Shown in pieces: positions 1 through 8,029 of a stretch of DNA of 64,000 bases. The stretch spans positions 1,984,001 to 2,048,000 of the forward strand of contig CBDFMV010000003.1 of NCBI GenBank assembly GCA_965249815.1, written 5' to 3'. Source of the DNA: JAJAZB01 sp965249815. GTDB lineage: Bacteria > Bacteroidota > Bacteroidia > Cytophagales > Spirosomataceae. Both the position numbers and the translations under genes were made by a program. How positions within the stretch are numbered: the stretch's first letter is position 1; every line of letters begins with the position of its first letter. The notes below the pieces were generated by a model that was not told where the DNA came from, searched no databases, and saw nothing but the letters and a program-made list of their open reading frames with translations.

Positions 1-1
1 C

Positions 2-631
2 GTGGCGATGGACCCGTACAGCAGCGACGGTCACGACGGCCTGGTGGCTGAAAGCCGCGACGGGTCGCTGGAAATTCTCAACGACGAAACGCTCGAAATT
101 CTGGGCAAAATGTCCGTGGCGCAGGCCCAGGCCGGGGCCGATTTCATCGGACCGTCGGACATGATGGACGGCCGCGTGGGGTACCTCCGCCAGACCCTCG
201 ACGCGGCGGGTTTTCCGAAAGTGGGCATCATCTCGTACACGGCCAAGTACGCATCGGCGTTCTACGGCCCCTTCCGCGACGCGCTCGATTCGGCCCCGAA
301 GTTTGGCGACAAGAAAACCTACCAGATGAACCCCGCCAACGCCCGCGAGGCGCTCGTGGAGGCTGAACTGGACTACGCCGAGGGCGCGGACATGCTCATG
401 GTGAAACCCGCCCTGGCCTACCTCGACGTCATCAAATCGCTCCGTGATAATTTCGACATCCCCATCGCGGCCTACAACGTGTCGGGCGAGTATTCGATGG
501 TGAAAGCCGCCGCCGAGCGCGGCTGGCTCGACCCGACGCGTGGGATGCTCGAAGTGCTGACGGCCATCAAACGCGCCGGAGCGAGCGTGATTCTGAGTTA
601 CTTCGCGAAGGAATTTGCGTTGTTAAAATAG
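2..631 (+). CDS. hemB: Delta-aminolevulinic acid dehydratase (porphobilinogen synthase), C-terminal part
   Basis: Condenses two 5-aminolevulinate molecules to porphobilinogen in heme biosynthesis; cytoplasmic. The frame is open at the left edge, so about the first third of the usual 320-330 residues is missing. Visible are both active-site lysines of the family, in SYTAKYAS (visible residue 82) and MLMVKP (residue 135), and the family C-terminus with VSGEYSM and ILSYFAKE. It ends in TAG one base before a near-palindromic element. pyrC follows 76 nt downstream on the same strand. Identity is very secure; only the true start is unseen. Confidence 0.95.
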   Translation: MAMDPYSSDGHDGLVAESRDGSLEILNDETLEILGKMSVAQAQAGADFIGPSDMMDGRVGYLRQTLDAAGFPKVGIISYTAKYASAFYGPFRDALDSAPKFGDKKTYQMNPANAREALVEAELDYAEGADMLMVKPALAYLDVIKSLRDNFDIPIAAYNVSGEYSMVKAAAERGWLDPTRGMLEVLTAIKRAGASVILSYFAKEFALLK

Positions 632-679
632 CCTCCCAGGGCGGACCGCTTCGTGCCTCGCAATGACGCCCTGGGGAGG
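632..679. repeat. REP-like palindromic element between hemB and pyrC
   Basis: Arms at 632-643 (CCTCCCAGGGCG) and 667-679 (CGCCCTGGGGAGG) pair with one bulge around a 23-nt loop. The loop reads GCTTCGTGCCTCGCAATGA, a motif I recognise from dispersed palindromic repeats (often seen as TCATTGCGAGG-ACGAAGC) in many unrelated bacterial genomes. It fills most of the hemB-pyrC gap. It may act as a transcript-stabilising stem or simply be a non-autonomous repeat; no transposase is nearby. Confidence 0.6.
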
Positions 680-707
680 AACACTGCCGGAAGTTTACTT
701 TTAAAAT

Positions 708-2042
708 ATGCCCACCCTCCTCATCCTCAACGCCACGCTCGTCAATGAAGGCCGGATTTTCGAGGCCGACGTTTTGGTAAAAGATGGCTTCATCGACCAA
801 ATCGGCGGTGATTTTTCCGGAAAAACCGCCGATCAGGCCATCAACGCCACCGGCCTGCACCTGCTGCCCGGCGTGATCGACGATCAGGTGCATTTCCGCG
901 AGCCGGGCCTCACCCACAAGGCCACCATCCGGAGCGAAGCCCGCGCTGCCGTGGCCGGGGGCGTGACGAGTTTCATGGAAATGCCCAACACGGTGCCCGG
1001 CGCGCTCACCCAGGAACTCCTCGCCGACAAGTACGCCATCGCCGCCCGGAACTCGCTGGCCAACTACTCGTTTTTCATGGGCACCTCCAACGACAACCTC
1101 GACGAGGTGCTCCGCACCGACCCGGCGAACGTCTGCGGCGTGAAGATTTTCATGGGTTCGTCGACGGGCAGCATGCTCGTGGATAACCCGCGCACGCTCG
1201 AAAACCTGTTCAGCCAGGTGCCGGTGCTGATTGCCACCCACTGCGAGGACGAAGCGACCGTGCGGGCCAATGCCGAAATGTACCGCCAACGTTACGGCGA
1301 TGACGCGCCCACCCGCATTCACCCTGAGGTCCGTTCGGTGGAGGCGTGTTTGAAATCGAGTTCGTTCGCAGTTGAATTGGCCAGAAAACACAATACCCGG
1401 CTGCACATTCTGCACATTTCAACAGCGGAAGAAACGGCCCTTTTCCAGCCCGGCCCGTTGAGCGGCAAACGCATTACGTCGGAAGTGTGCGTCCACCACC
1501 TCTGGTTCGACGCCGCCGACTACGAGCGGCTTGGCAACCAGATCAAGTGCAACCCGGCCATTAAGGAACGCCGCCACCGGGAGGCGCTGTTGCAGGCGTT
1601 GCTCGACGACCGCCTCGACGTCATCGCCACTGATCACGCCCCGCACACCTGGGCCGAAAAGCAGCAGCCGTACTGGCAGGCTCCGGCGGGCTTGCCGCTG
1701 GTCCAGCATCCGTTGCTGATGATGCTGGAATTTTACCGCCAGGGAAAAATTTCCCTCGAAAAAATCGTCCAGAAGATGGCCCACGCGCCCGCCGACTGCT
1801 TCCGCATCGACCGGCGCGGCTACCTCCGCGAAGGCTACTGGGCCGACCTCGTGCTGGTCGATTTGGCCGCCCAAACGGAGGTCTCCAAAGAAAACCTCCT
1901 GTACCAGTGCGGCTGGTCGCCACTCGAAGGACAGACCTTCGGCTCGGCGGTCACGCATACGGTCGTGTCGGGCCATCTGGCCTACGCCGGTGGGCAACTG
2001 AACGAAAGCAAAATGGGTAATCGCCTGGCTTTTAAGGCTTAA
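708..2042 (+). CDS. pyrC: Dihydroorotase (class I type)
   Basis: Interconverts N-carbamoyl-L-aspartate and dihydroorotate in pyrimidine biosynthesis; cytoplasmic zinc amidohydrolase. The 444 residues show the N-terminal beta-sandwich, the metal-binding segment DDQVHFREPG at residues 58-67 (H62 and R64), the carboxylated-lysine region CGVKIFMGSS, histidines in THCEDEATV and LHILHIS, and the catalytic aspartate in ATDHAPHT (D309). Length and motif order match Bacteroidota dihydroorotases rather than allantoinase, although that relative is hard to exclude by eye. The ATG is preceded by an A/T-rich stretch without a clear ribosome site. A terminator follows 11 nt after the stop. Confidence 0.92.
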   Translation: MPTLLILNATLVNEGRIFEADVLVKDGFIDQIGGDFSGKTADQAINATGLHLLPGVIDDQVHFREPGLTHKATIRSEARAAVAGGVTSFMEMPNTVPGALTQELLADKYAIAARNSLANYSFFMGTSNDNLDEVLRTDPANVCGVKIFMGSSTGSMLVDNPRTLENLFSQVPVLIATHCEDEATVRANAEMYRQRYGDDAPTRIHPEVRSVEACLKSSSFAVELARKHNTRLHILHISTAEETALFQPGPLSGKRITSEVCVHHLWFDAADYERLGNQIKCNPAIKERRHREALLQALLDDRLDVIATDHAPHTWAEKQQPYWQAPAGLPLVQHPLLMMLEFYRQGKISLEKIVQKMAHAPADCFRIDRRGYLREGYWADLVLVDLAAQTEVSKENLLYQCGWSPLEGQTFGSAVTHTVVSGHLAYAGGQLNESKMGNRLAFKA

Positions 2043-2052
2043 AAAAACGCCA

Positions 2053-2093
2053 CAAAAAAACCTCCGAGTCGCTAAAACGCCGGGAGGTTTTTC
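2053..2093 (+). terminator. Rho-independent terminator after pyrC
   Basis: AAACCTCC and GGAGGTTT arms enclose about 18 nt and are followed by a short T run. It lies directly behind the pyrC stop. Confidence 0.6.
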
Positions 2094-2109
2094 AAACGAT
2101 TTAAACACC

Positions 2110-2131
2110 AGAAAGGCCCCCACGCGGGGCC
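2110..2131 (-). terminator. Terminator-like hairpin after the 75-residue gene
   Basis: GGCCCC (2115-2120) pairs with GGGGCC (2126-2131) around a 5-nt loop. Read on the minus strand the stem is followed by TTTCT. It sits 15 nt beyond the stop of the small minus-strand gene, back to back with the pyrC terminator. Confidence 0.5.
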
Positions 2132-2146
2132 GCTTCGTTTACTGCT

Positions 2147-2374
2147 TTAACCAAGAACGGACTTAATCCGGCTCAGGCGAACGCTGGCGAAGCAGCGTCG
2201 CAAAATGCGCCGGTACATGCTACCGAATTGTTCGTAACACCACATCTGGAGGGACTTGACCTCGTCGGTGATCAGCATCCGAATCGCTTTTTTCAACTCT
2301 TTCTCGAAGAGTTTGGCATCAAAACTTACCTTTTGCAGGATAACTTTGATGTATTCAAGCAAGGTAATCGCCAT
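2147..2374 (-). CDS. Small basic hypothetical protein (75 aa)
   Basis: I do not recognise the family. The protein is mostly helical in appearance, with an amphipathic N-terminus (MAITLLEYIKVILQKVSF) and a strongly basic C-terminal half rich in Arg and Lys (MYRRILRRCF). No signal peptide or long membrane segment is seen. It is convergent to pyrC, has its own terminator-like hairpin, and its ATG is preceded by the sequence ACCCTATGAATC. A dedicated terminator and sensible codon use favour a real gene over chance. A nucleic-acid or ribosome-binding role is possible from the charge alone, but that is speculation. Confidence 0.65.
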   Translation of the reverse strand: MAITLLEYIKVILQKVSFDAKLFEKELKKAIRMLITDEVKSLQMWCYEQFGSMYRRILRRCFASVRLSRIKSVLG

Positions 2375-2493
2375 GATTCATAGGGTTTAGGTGTGGTTGA
2401 AGTAAAAAGTGCTCCCCGGCGGAGACATTACAGTGGGTCGAAATAGAAATAGTGTCGTCGTTGAACACGGTCGACCGCAGTACGTCAGTAACG

Positions 2494-3897
2494 ATGCAAG
2501 TTCAGAAAAATCGCATTTCTTTTCTACTTTTTTTTTGGCTCGGAATCTCCGGCTTCGCCGGGGCGCAGGAACCTGCCATTCAGCTTGAACTGGGCGCTTC
2601 GCCGCTTACCCTGACCCGGCCTTTCACCATCACGGTCGTCATCCGGGGCAGCGAAGAACGCAGCTACGACCGCTTCCCCGACCTGCCGGGTTTTAGCAAG
2701 CGGGGCACGTCCACCACGACCGTCAACGACCGCAACGGCCTCACCCAACGCATCACTCAGGGCTACGTCGCCAACCGGCCGGGGCTGTTTCTGGTGCCGC
2801 CGTTCAGCATGGTCGTCAATGGGCAGGTCGTCCGGTCGTCGGGCGGGCCGGTCACCGTGACCGCCGATGAACCCGCGCCAACGACCGGAGAAACCGCCTA
2901 CACCGACGAGGAATTGCCCACCGCGTCGGCTTCGACTGGTTCGGAGGCGTTTCTGGCCCTTCAGACCAACCGCAACCGGGTATACGTGGGCGAGGGCTTC
3001 ACGGTTCACCTGGCTTTTTTCGTGGCCGACGCCAGCCGCCAGGAACTTCAGTTTTACCAACTCAGCGAGCAAATCGCCGGGATTTTGCCCCGCATCCGCC
3101 CCGAAAATTGCTGGGAAGAAAACTTTGGTATTTCGGGCGAACCCCAAACGCGCCGGGTCTTGCTCAACGGGCGTCGCTACACCGAATACCGGGTGTTTGA
3201 AGCCGCGTATTTTCCGCTCAACGCCCAGCCCGTGCGTTTTCCCGGTGTGAGCCTGAGCCTGTTGAGTAAACCGGCGGGCAAAACCGGCGCGGCAACCGTG
3301 GTGCCTTTCCAGACCATCCCGTTTGTGGTGCAGCCCCGTCTGCTACCGCCGCACCCGCAACGCGACCGTGCCGCCGTCGGGGTGTTTCGCTGGCAGGAGA
3401 GCCTGACGCCCGACCGGGGCCGCACCGGCCAGACCCTTACCTACACCGTGCGCCTGAGCGGCGAAGGCAACCTGGCCGGTATCGACCTGCCCGTGCCGCC
3501 CAACGACGACACCTTCGATTTTTACCCGCCCGACGTGCGGCAGTCCATCAGCCGACGGGCGGGGCGGGTGAGCGGTGAAAAGGTATTCAGTTTTCAACTC
3601 ATTCCGAAAAAAGCGGGCACCTTTGCGCTGAATCGCTACCTGGAAGGCGTGTTTTTTGACCCCCGGACCGGGCAGTACGAAACCCGGCGACCCGCCACCA
3701 CCGTGCACGTGAGCGGCCCGACCCTGAGTACCGCTCCCGCCGAAACGCCCGGCGAGGCGCTGTACGCGGACCTCGACCAACTCGACACCACCGCCCCCGC
3801 CAGCGACTACCGGTCGCTGCTGAAGCACGGGGCCAACCTGCTCCTGGCCGTCCTGCTGGCGGGGGCCGTGGCGATTTTCTGGCGAATCAAGCACTAA
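2494..3897 (+). CDS. batD: BatD-like protein (oxygen-tolerance family)
   Basis: Envelope protein with a signal peptide (MQVQKNRISFLLFFWLGISG), several beta-sandwich domains and one C-terminal membrane helix (residues about 446-462, LLLAVLLAGAVAIFW). This is the layout of BatD of the Bacteroides aerotolerance operon. Recognisable BatD sections include a first domain with TRPFTITVVIRG, a region with YVGEGFTVHLAFFV and a third with GRTGQTLTYTVRLSGEGN. I chose ATG 2494 because it starts a good signal peptide; an in-frame GTG at 2452 would add 14 residues. The usual partners batA, batB, batC and a MoxR ATPase are not adjacent, so it is a stand-alone copy. Its biochemical role in this family is not established. 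Confidence 0.85.
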   Translation: MQVQKNRISFLLFFWLGISGFAGAQEPAIQLELGASPLTLTRPFTITVVIRGSEERSYDRFPDLPGFSKRGTSTTTVNDRNGLTQRITQGYVANRPGLFLVPPFSMVVNGQVVRSSGGPVTVTADEPAPTTGETAYTDEELPTASASTGSEAFLALQTNRNRVYVGEGFTVHLAFFVADASRQELQFYQLSEQIAGILPRIRPENCWEENFGISGEPQTRRVLLNGRRYTEYRVFEAAYFPLNAQPVRFPGVSLSLLSKPAGKTGAATVVPFQTIPFVVQPRLLPPHPQRDRAAVGVFRWQESLTPDRGRTGQTLTYTVRLSGEGNLAGIDLPVPPNDDTFDFYPPDVRQSISRRAGRVSGEKVFSFQLIPKKAGTFALNRYLEGVFFDPRTGQYETRRPATTVHVSGPTLSTAPAETPGEALYADLDQLDTTAPASDYRSLLKHGANLLLAVLLAGAVAIFWRIKH

Positions 3898-3901
3898 CTC
3901 A

Positions 3902-3973
3902 GCAGGCAGTTGTCCGCAAGCAGTTGGCAAAAAGCACGACTGTTTTTACGGCCAACTGCCTGCTGCCAACTGT
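3902..3973. repeat. Intergenic inverted repeat 1 (CAGTTG units, 7-nt spacing)
   Basis: Fills the batD-aroC gap. The left part carries CAGTTG at 3907 and 3921, the right part carries CCAACTG at 3952 and 3966; each pair is 14 nt (two 7-nt units) apart. GCAAGCAGTTGGC on the left pairs with GCCAACTGCCTGC on the right with one mismatch. It shares the GCAGTTGGCA motif with the repeat at 26302-26375. Confidence 0.7.
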
Positions 3974-3981
3974 CCACTCAA

Positions 3982-5061
3982 ATGGCAAGCACCTACGGCA
4001 CCCTTTTCAAAATTTCCACCTTCGGCGAATCGCACGGTCCGGCCATCGGCGTGGTGCTCGACGGCTGCCCGGCGGGGCTGGCCCTCGACGCCGACTTCAT
4101 CCAGCATGAACTCGACCGTCGCCGCCCCGGCCAGAGCCGCATCACCACCCAGCGCCGCGAAGCCGACACCGTGGAGATGCTGAGCGGCGTGTTTGAAGGA
4201 AAAACCACCGGCACCCCGCTGGCGATGCTCATCCGCAACGAAGACCAGCGCTCGAAAGACTACGGCCACATCGCCGAACAGTTTCGCCCGTCCCACGCCG
4301 ACTACACCTACCAGGCCAAGTACGGCGTGCGCGATTACCGGGGTGGCGGGCGCTCCTCGGCGCGCGAAACGGCCGCCCGCGTGGCCGCCGGGGCCGTGGC
4401 AAAACTGCTTTTGCGCAACGAAGGCGTCAGCATCCAGGCGTACGTGTCGCAGGTGGGAAAACTAAAACTCGAGACGCCGTATCAACAACTCGATTTGGCC
4501 AAAGCCGAAGAAAACGCCGTCCGCTGCCCCGATCCGGCGATAGCTGAGCAGATGTTTGCCTACATCGACGAAACCCGCAAGCGCGGCGACAGCGTGGGGG
4601 GCGTCGTCTCATGCGTGGTTAAAAACTGCCCCGTGGGCCTCGGTGAGCCGGTTTTTGACAAACTCCACGCCGAACTGGGCAAAGCCATGCTGAGCATCAA
4701 CGCCGTGAAGGGCTTCGAGTACGGCAGCGGTTTCGCGGGCGTAGAATTGTACGGCTCCGAGCACAACGACGAATATTTTACCGACGAAACCGGCCAGGTC
4801 CGGACCAGAACCAACCACTCCGGCGGTATTCAGGGCGGCATCGCCAACGGCGAAGACATTTACTTCCGCGTGGCCTTCAAACCCACGGCCACCATCATGC
4901 AGGATCAGGACAGCGTAGACGTGCACGGCCAACCCGCCGTGGTGCAGGGCAAGGGCCGCCACGACCCCTGCGTGGTGCCCCGCGCCGTGCCCATCGTCGA
5001 GGCGATGGCGGCGCTGGTGCTGGCCGATTTCTACCTCCGCAACCGGGCGGAAAAACCGTAA
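3982..5061 (+). CDS. aroC: Chorismate synthase
   Basis: Converts 5-enolpyruvylshikimate-3-phosphate to chorismate, the last step of the shikimate pathway, using reduced FMN. Family signatures are present: KISTFGESHGPAIGVV near the N-terminus, RRPGQSRITTQRREADTVE, DYRGGGRSSARETAARVAAG, and near the C-terminus FKPTATI and KGRHDPCVVPRAVPIVEAM. The 359 residues match the usual length. I use ATG 3982, which begins MASTYGTLF; the longer frame from 3910 runs through the hairpin repeat and is not credible. Confidence 0.97.
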   Translation: MASTYGTLFKISTFGESHGPAIGVVLDGCPAGLALDADFIQHELDRRRPGQSRITTQRREADTVEMLSGVFEGKTTGTPLAMLIRNEDQRSKDYGHIAEQFRPSHADYTYQAKYGVRDYRGGGRSSARETAARVAAGAVAKLLLRNEGVSIQAYVSQVGKLKLETPYQQLDLAKAEENAVRCPDPAIAEQMFAYIDETRKRGDSVGGVVSCVVKNCPVGLGEPVFDKLHAELGKAMLSINAVKGFEYGSGFAGVELYGSEHNDEYFTDETGQVRTRTNHSGGIQGGIANGEDIYFRVAFKPTATIMQDQDSVDVHGQPAVVQGKGRHDPCVVPRAVPIVEAMAALVLADFYLRNRAEKP

Positions 5062-5084
5062 CTTCGGGTAAAAATTGAAAAGCC

Positions 5085-5306
5085 ATGAATGCTTATAAAA
5101 CCATTCTCGAACCCGGCGACGACCTGCAACTGACGCTTCCGGAGGAATTTCGGAATAAAAAAGTGGAGGTCATCGTGCTCGAAGTGGAGGAACAGATGCC
5201 TGTCAAGCCGCGAACGAAACAGACGTTGGACCTTGTCACGATTCCTTTAGGCGGAATACCTTTCAATCGGGAAGACTGCTACGAAGACGGCCGGATTAAA
5301 TTCTAA
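5085..5306 (+). CDS. Antitoxin-like small protein upstream of PIN toxin
   Basis: The 73-residue protein has a short beta-rich start (LEPGDDLQLTLPEEFRNKKVEVIVLE) like the swapped-hairpin antitoxins that accompany PIN-domain toxins, and a C-terminal tail (GIPFNREDCYEDGRIKF) of the sort that wraps the toxin. It lies 3 nt before the PIN gene on the same strand. It is predicted to neutralise that toxin and repress its own operon. The toxin is frameshifted here, so this antitoxin may have lost its partner. The family cannot be named with confidence from sequence alone. Confidence 0.75.
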   Translation: MNAYKTILEPGDDLQLTLPEEFRNKKVEVIVLEVEEQMPVKPRTKQTLDLVTIPLGGIPFNREDCYEDGRIKF

Positions 5307-5309
5307 GCA

Positions 5310-5766
5310 ATGATTACCGACGAGCGCATTCTGGTCGATACTAACATTTTGTTTTACGCCACCGATGAGGAAAATGATTTTCATGTGGTTGCAAAAAGGC
5401 AATTGGAGGAGTTGCTTACGGCGAACGAGATCGTTGTGAGCGGCCAAATCCTCAGGGAATACGCGAACGCGGTGTTGCGGGCAACTAAGATCAGGAAACA
5501 AGATTGGAAGCAGGCGCTGAACCTGATTGATAAGAACCTGAACTTGTTTCAAAGTCGGTTCGCGGTCTTGTACGACGATGCGCCCGTATTGCAAATCTGG
5601 CAAAGCCTACTTCCCGTTTTGCCGTTCGGTAAACCGGTTTACGATTTCAACATCGTCGCCACGATGCGACGCCATAGCCTCCGGCACCTTTTTACGCACG
5701 CACAACGTCGGTGATTTCGCCCAAGTCCCCGGTCTGGTGCTGATTCCCCTTGAACTTCCCCGATGA
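5310..5766 (+). pseudogene. vapC: PIN-domain (VapC-like) toxin, frameshifted near its end
   Basis: PIN-domain RNases cleave RNA with a cluster of acidic residues. The start shows VDTNILFYATDE (first aspartate), QILREYANAV (acidic centre) and VYDFNIVATM (third acidic residue). After HLFTH at residue 130 the frame reads AQRR and stops at 5714. Shifting frame at that point restores NVGDFAQVPGLVLIPLELPR, the usual PIN ending including its last aspartate, and stops at 5766. The cause is a tandem duplication of GCAC at 5696-5703 (one copy expected). The restored stop would overlap the ATG of uup as ATGA, which argues that the longer frame is ancestral. As it stands the protein lacks strand 5 and is probably inactive. 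Confidence 0.85.
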
Positions 5767-7655
5767 ATTTACTTTCCGCTGAAAACCTCGCCAAAACTTA
5801 CGGCGACCGCTGGCTGTTCAAAAACCTGAACGTGGGCCTGAGTCAGGGCGAAAAAGTGGCGCTCGTGGGCCAGAACGGTTCCGGCAAAACCTCCCTGCTC
5901 GACGTGCTGGCGGGCCTCCAGCCGCCCGACGAAGGCACCGTGGCCCGGCGCCGCGAGGTGCGCCTGGGCTACCTCAACCAAAACCCCGTTTTTGACGAAA
6001 GCCTGAGCGTGATGGACACGCTCTTCGCCCTCGACACGCCCGTGGTGCGGGCCGTGAAAGCCTACGAGGCGGCGCTCGCCCACCACGGGGAAGCCGCCCT
6101 CAACCTGGCCCTCGAAGGCATGGAAACCCACCAGGCCTGGGACTACGAGGCGCAGGTGAAGCAGATTCTGGGCAAGTTGGGCATCGCTGAAAGCGACTTC
6201 GACCGGCCCGTCGGGATGCTCTCGGGCGGGCAGCGCAAACGCGTGGCCCTGGCCCGCGTGCTGCTCTCGGAGCCGGAGTTGCTGATTCTCGACGAACCAA
6301 CCAACCACCTCGACCTCGACTCGATCGAGTGGCTCGAAAACTACCTGGCCGGGGCCAACCTCACGTTGCTGCTCGTCACGCACGACCGGTATTTTCTCGA
6401 CCGCGTCAGCACCGAAATTCTCGAACTGACCGACGGCCGGCTGTACCGCCACAAAGGCAACTACGCGAAATTTCTGGAAAACAAAGCTGAGCGCGAAACC
6501 ATCGAAGCCGTTGAGGTGGACAAGGCCCGCAACCTCTTCCGCCGCGAACTCGACTGGATGCGCCGCCAGCCCAAAGCCCGGGGTACCAAAGCCCAGTACC
6601 GCATCGACGCCTTCCACGAAGTGAAAGAAAAAGCGGGCCAGAAAAAAACGGATGCGGCGCTGGAATTGAACGTGAAAATGGCCCGGCAGGGCAGCAAAAT
6701 CCTCGAAATCGATCACCTGTCGAAAGCATTCGGCGAGAAAAAAGCCGTCGCCGATTTCAGTTACACCTTTCGCAAAAAAGACCGCCTCGGCATTATTGGG
6801 CCGAATGGCGTGGGCAAAACCACGTTTCTCAACCTGATGACGGGCCAGCTTCCGCCCGATTCGGGGACGGTCGTGGCAGGCGAAACGACCAAGTTCGGCT
6901 ACTACCGGCAGGAGGATTTTCCGTTCAGCCCCGAACAGCGCGTGATCGACGTGGTGAAGGACGTGGCCGAGGTCATCACGCTCGGCACGGGCGAAACGAT
7001 TTCGGCCAGCCAATTTCTCCAGCAATTTCTGTTCGACCCCAAAAAGCAGTACGACGTGGTCGGGAAACTCTCCGGTGGCGAACGACGGCGGCTGCAACTG
7101 ATGCGGGTGCTGCTGCAAAGTCCGAACTTTCTGATTCTCGACGAACCCACCAACGACCTCGACATCAGCACGCTGAACGTGCTGGAAGACTTTCTTGACG
7201 GCTTCGGCGGGTGCCTCGTGCTGGTTTCGCACGACCGCTACTTCATGGACCGGCTCGTGGAGCACCTCTTCGTATTCGAGGGGGAGGGCCGCATCCGCGA
7301 TTTTCCGGGCAATTACACCGATTACCGGGAAATTAGTGACCAGTTACCCGGGGCCAGTGAGCAAAAGAAGGCTCCGAAACTGGACCCCGTCGCACCGGCG
7401 AGTGCCGTAGCGTCCCGACCCACGCCGACAGGCGCGGCAAAGCGCAGGCTCAGTTTCAAGGAACAACGCGAGTACGAAAGCCTGGAAAAAGAAATCGCCG
7501 AACTGGAGCAAAAGCGCGCCGGGTTGACCGAACAACTCAACAGCGGCGCCGACGACTACCAGCGCATTAACCTCTGGGCGAAGGAAATTGAGGAAATCAA
7601 CCACGTGCTCGAAGAAAAAGAACTCCGCTGGCTGGAGCTTTCGGAATGGGCGTAG
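5763..7655 (+). CDS. uup: ABC-F family ATPase, Uup type
   Basis: Soluble protein with two ABC ATPase domains and no membrane part, acting on ribosomes or nucleic acid intermediates. First domain: Walker A GQNGSGKT (36-43), signature LSGGQ from 153, Walker B LLILDEPTNHLD. Second domain: Walker A GPNGVGKT (346-353), LSGGERRRLQL, LILDEPTNDLD. An inter-domain linker (about 245-300) is rich in charged residues. The last 70 residues form a charged coiled coil (EYESLEKEIAELEQKRAGL), the C-terminal domain that separates Uup from EttA. The 630 residues fit Uup. The gene follows the broken PIN toxin with no spacer and may share its promoter. Confidence 0.93.
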   Translation: MNLLSAENLAKTYGDRWLFKNLNVGLSQGEKVALVGQNGSGKTSLLDVLAGLQPPDEGTVARRREVRLGYLNQNPVFDESLSVMDTLFALDTPVVRAVKAYEAALAHHGEAALNLALEGMETHQAWDYEAQVKQILGKLGIAESDFDRPVGMLSGGQRKRVALARVLLSEPELLILDEPTNHLDLDSIEWLENYLAGANLTLLLVTHDRYFLDRVSTEILELTDGRLYRHKGNYAKFLENKAERETIEAVEVDKARNLFRRELDWMRRQPKARGTKAQYRIDAFHEVKEKAGQKKTDAALELNVKMARQGSKILEIDHLSKAFGEKKAVADFSYTFRKKDRLGIIGPNGVGKTTFLNLMTGQLPPDSGTVVAGETTKFGYYRQEDFPFSPEQRVIDVVKDVAEVITLGTGETISASQFLQQFLFDPKKQYDVVGKLSGGERRRLQLMRVLLQSPNFLILDEPTNDLDISTLNVLEDFLDGFGGCLVLVSHDRYFMDRLVEHLFVFEGEGRIRDFPGNYTDYREISDQLPGASEQKKAPKLDPVAPASAVASRPTPTGAAKRRLSFKEQREYESLEKEIAELEQKRAGLTEQLNSGADDYQRINLWAKEIEEINHVLEEKELRWLELSEWA

Positions 7656-7663
7656 GAACGGGT

Positions 7664-7752
7664 TTTTTGTGAGAGGTGAGCGGTAAGAAGTAAGATGTTT
7701 CAGGAAAATCTGATTTTACGTCTCACTGCTTACTTTTCACCTCTCACAAAAA
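7664..7752. repeat. Intergenic inverted repeat 2 (GTGAGAG/GTAAGAA heptamers)
   Basis: Arms 7664-7695 and 7721-7752 (32 nt each, with a few mismatches) flank a 25-nt loop. The left arm is made of 7-nt units such as GTGAGAG, GTGAGCG and GTAAGAA. T and A runs border the structure. The right arm ends 4 nt before the next ATG. Confidence 0.75.
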
Positions 7753-7756
7753 CGCC

Positions 7757-7969
7757 ATGCACCCCGACCCCCGTCAAGCCCCCACCGCGCCAGGCCCGGA
7801 CGATGTTGCCTCCCAGGAAAACCTGGCCGAGAAAACCTACCCGGTTGTTGCCCGTGAAGGTGCCGACGTACCTGATTTGCAGCACCTGCTCGATGCCTAC
7901 ACCGACCAGGACAAGCCCGAACCGGCCCCCGACGCAACCGACGAGGAGGCACAAAAGGGCCATTCGTAA
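7757..7969 (+). CDS. Small acidic hypothetical protein (70 aa)
   Basis: Unrecognised, and probably unstructured: rich in Pro, Asp, Glu and Ala, with no signal peptide or membrane segment. It starts directly after the right arm of an inverted repeat and ends 60 nt before the DedA gene on the same strand. I prefer this frame to the overlapping Arg/Thr/Pro-rich frame (7695-8033), which reads through the repeat and looks like an artefact. A real gene is plausible, not certain. Confidence 0.5.
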   Translation: MHPDPRQAPTAPGPDDVASQENLAEKTYPVVAREGADVPDLQHLLDAYTDQDKPEPAPDATDEEAQKGHS

Positions 7970-8029
7970 AATTTCACGCGCCGGTTGCGACCAATGGCCT
8001 AACTTGCCGCCCTACTCACTACAGGCCGC

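Noticed and set aside
3910..3981. N-terminal extension of chorismate synthase
   Set aside because: The upstream codons lie in the hairpin repeat and the family begins at the ATG at 3982.
5769..7265. 498-residue open frame antisense to uup
   Set aside because: Same GC-driven shadow effect; no domain pattern, while the plus strand carries a full ABC-F protein.
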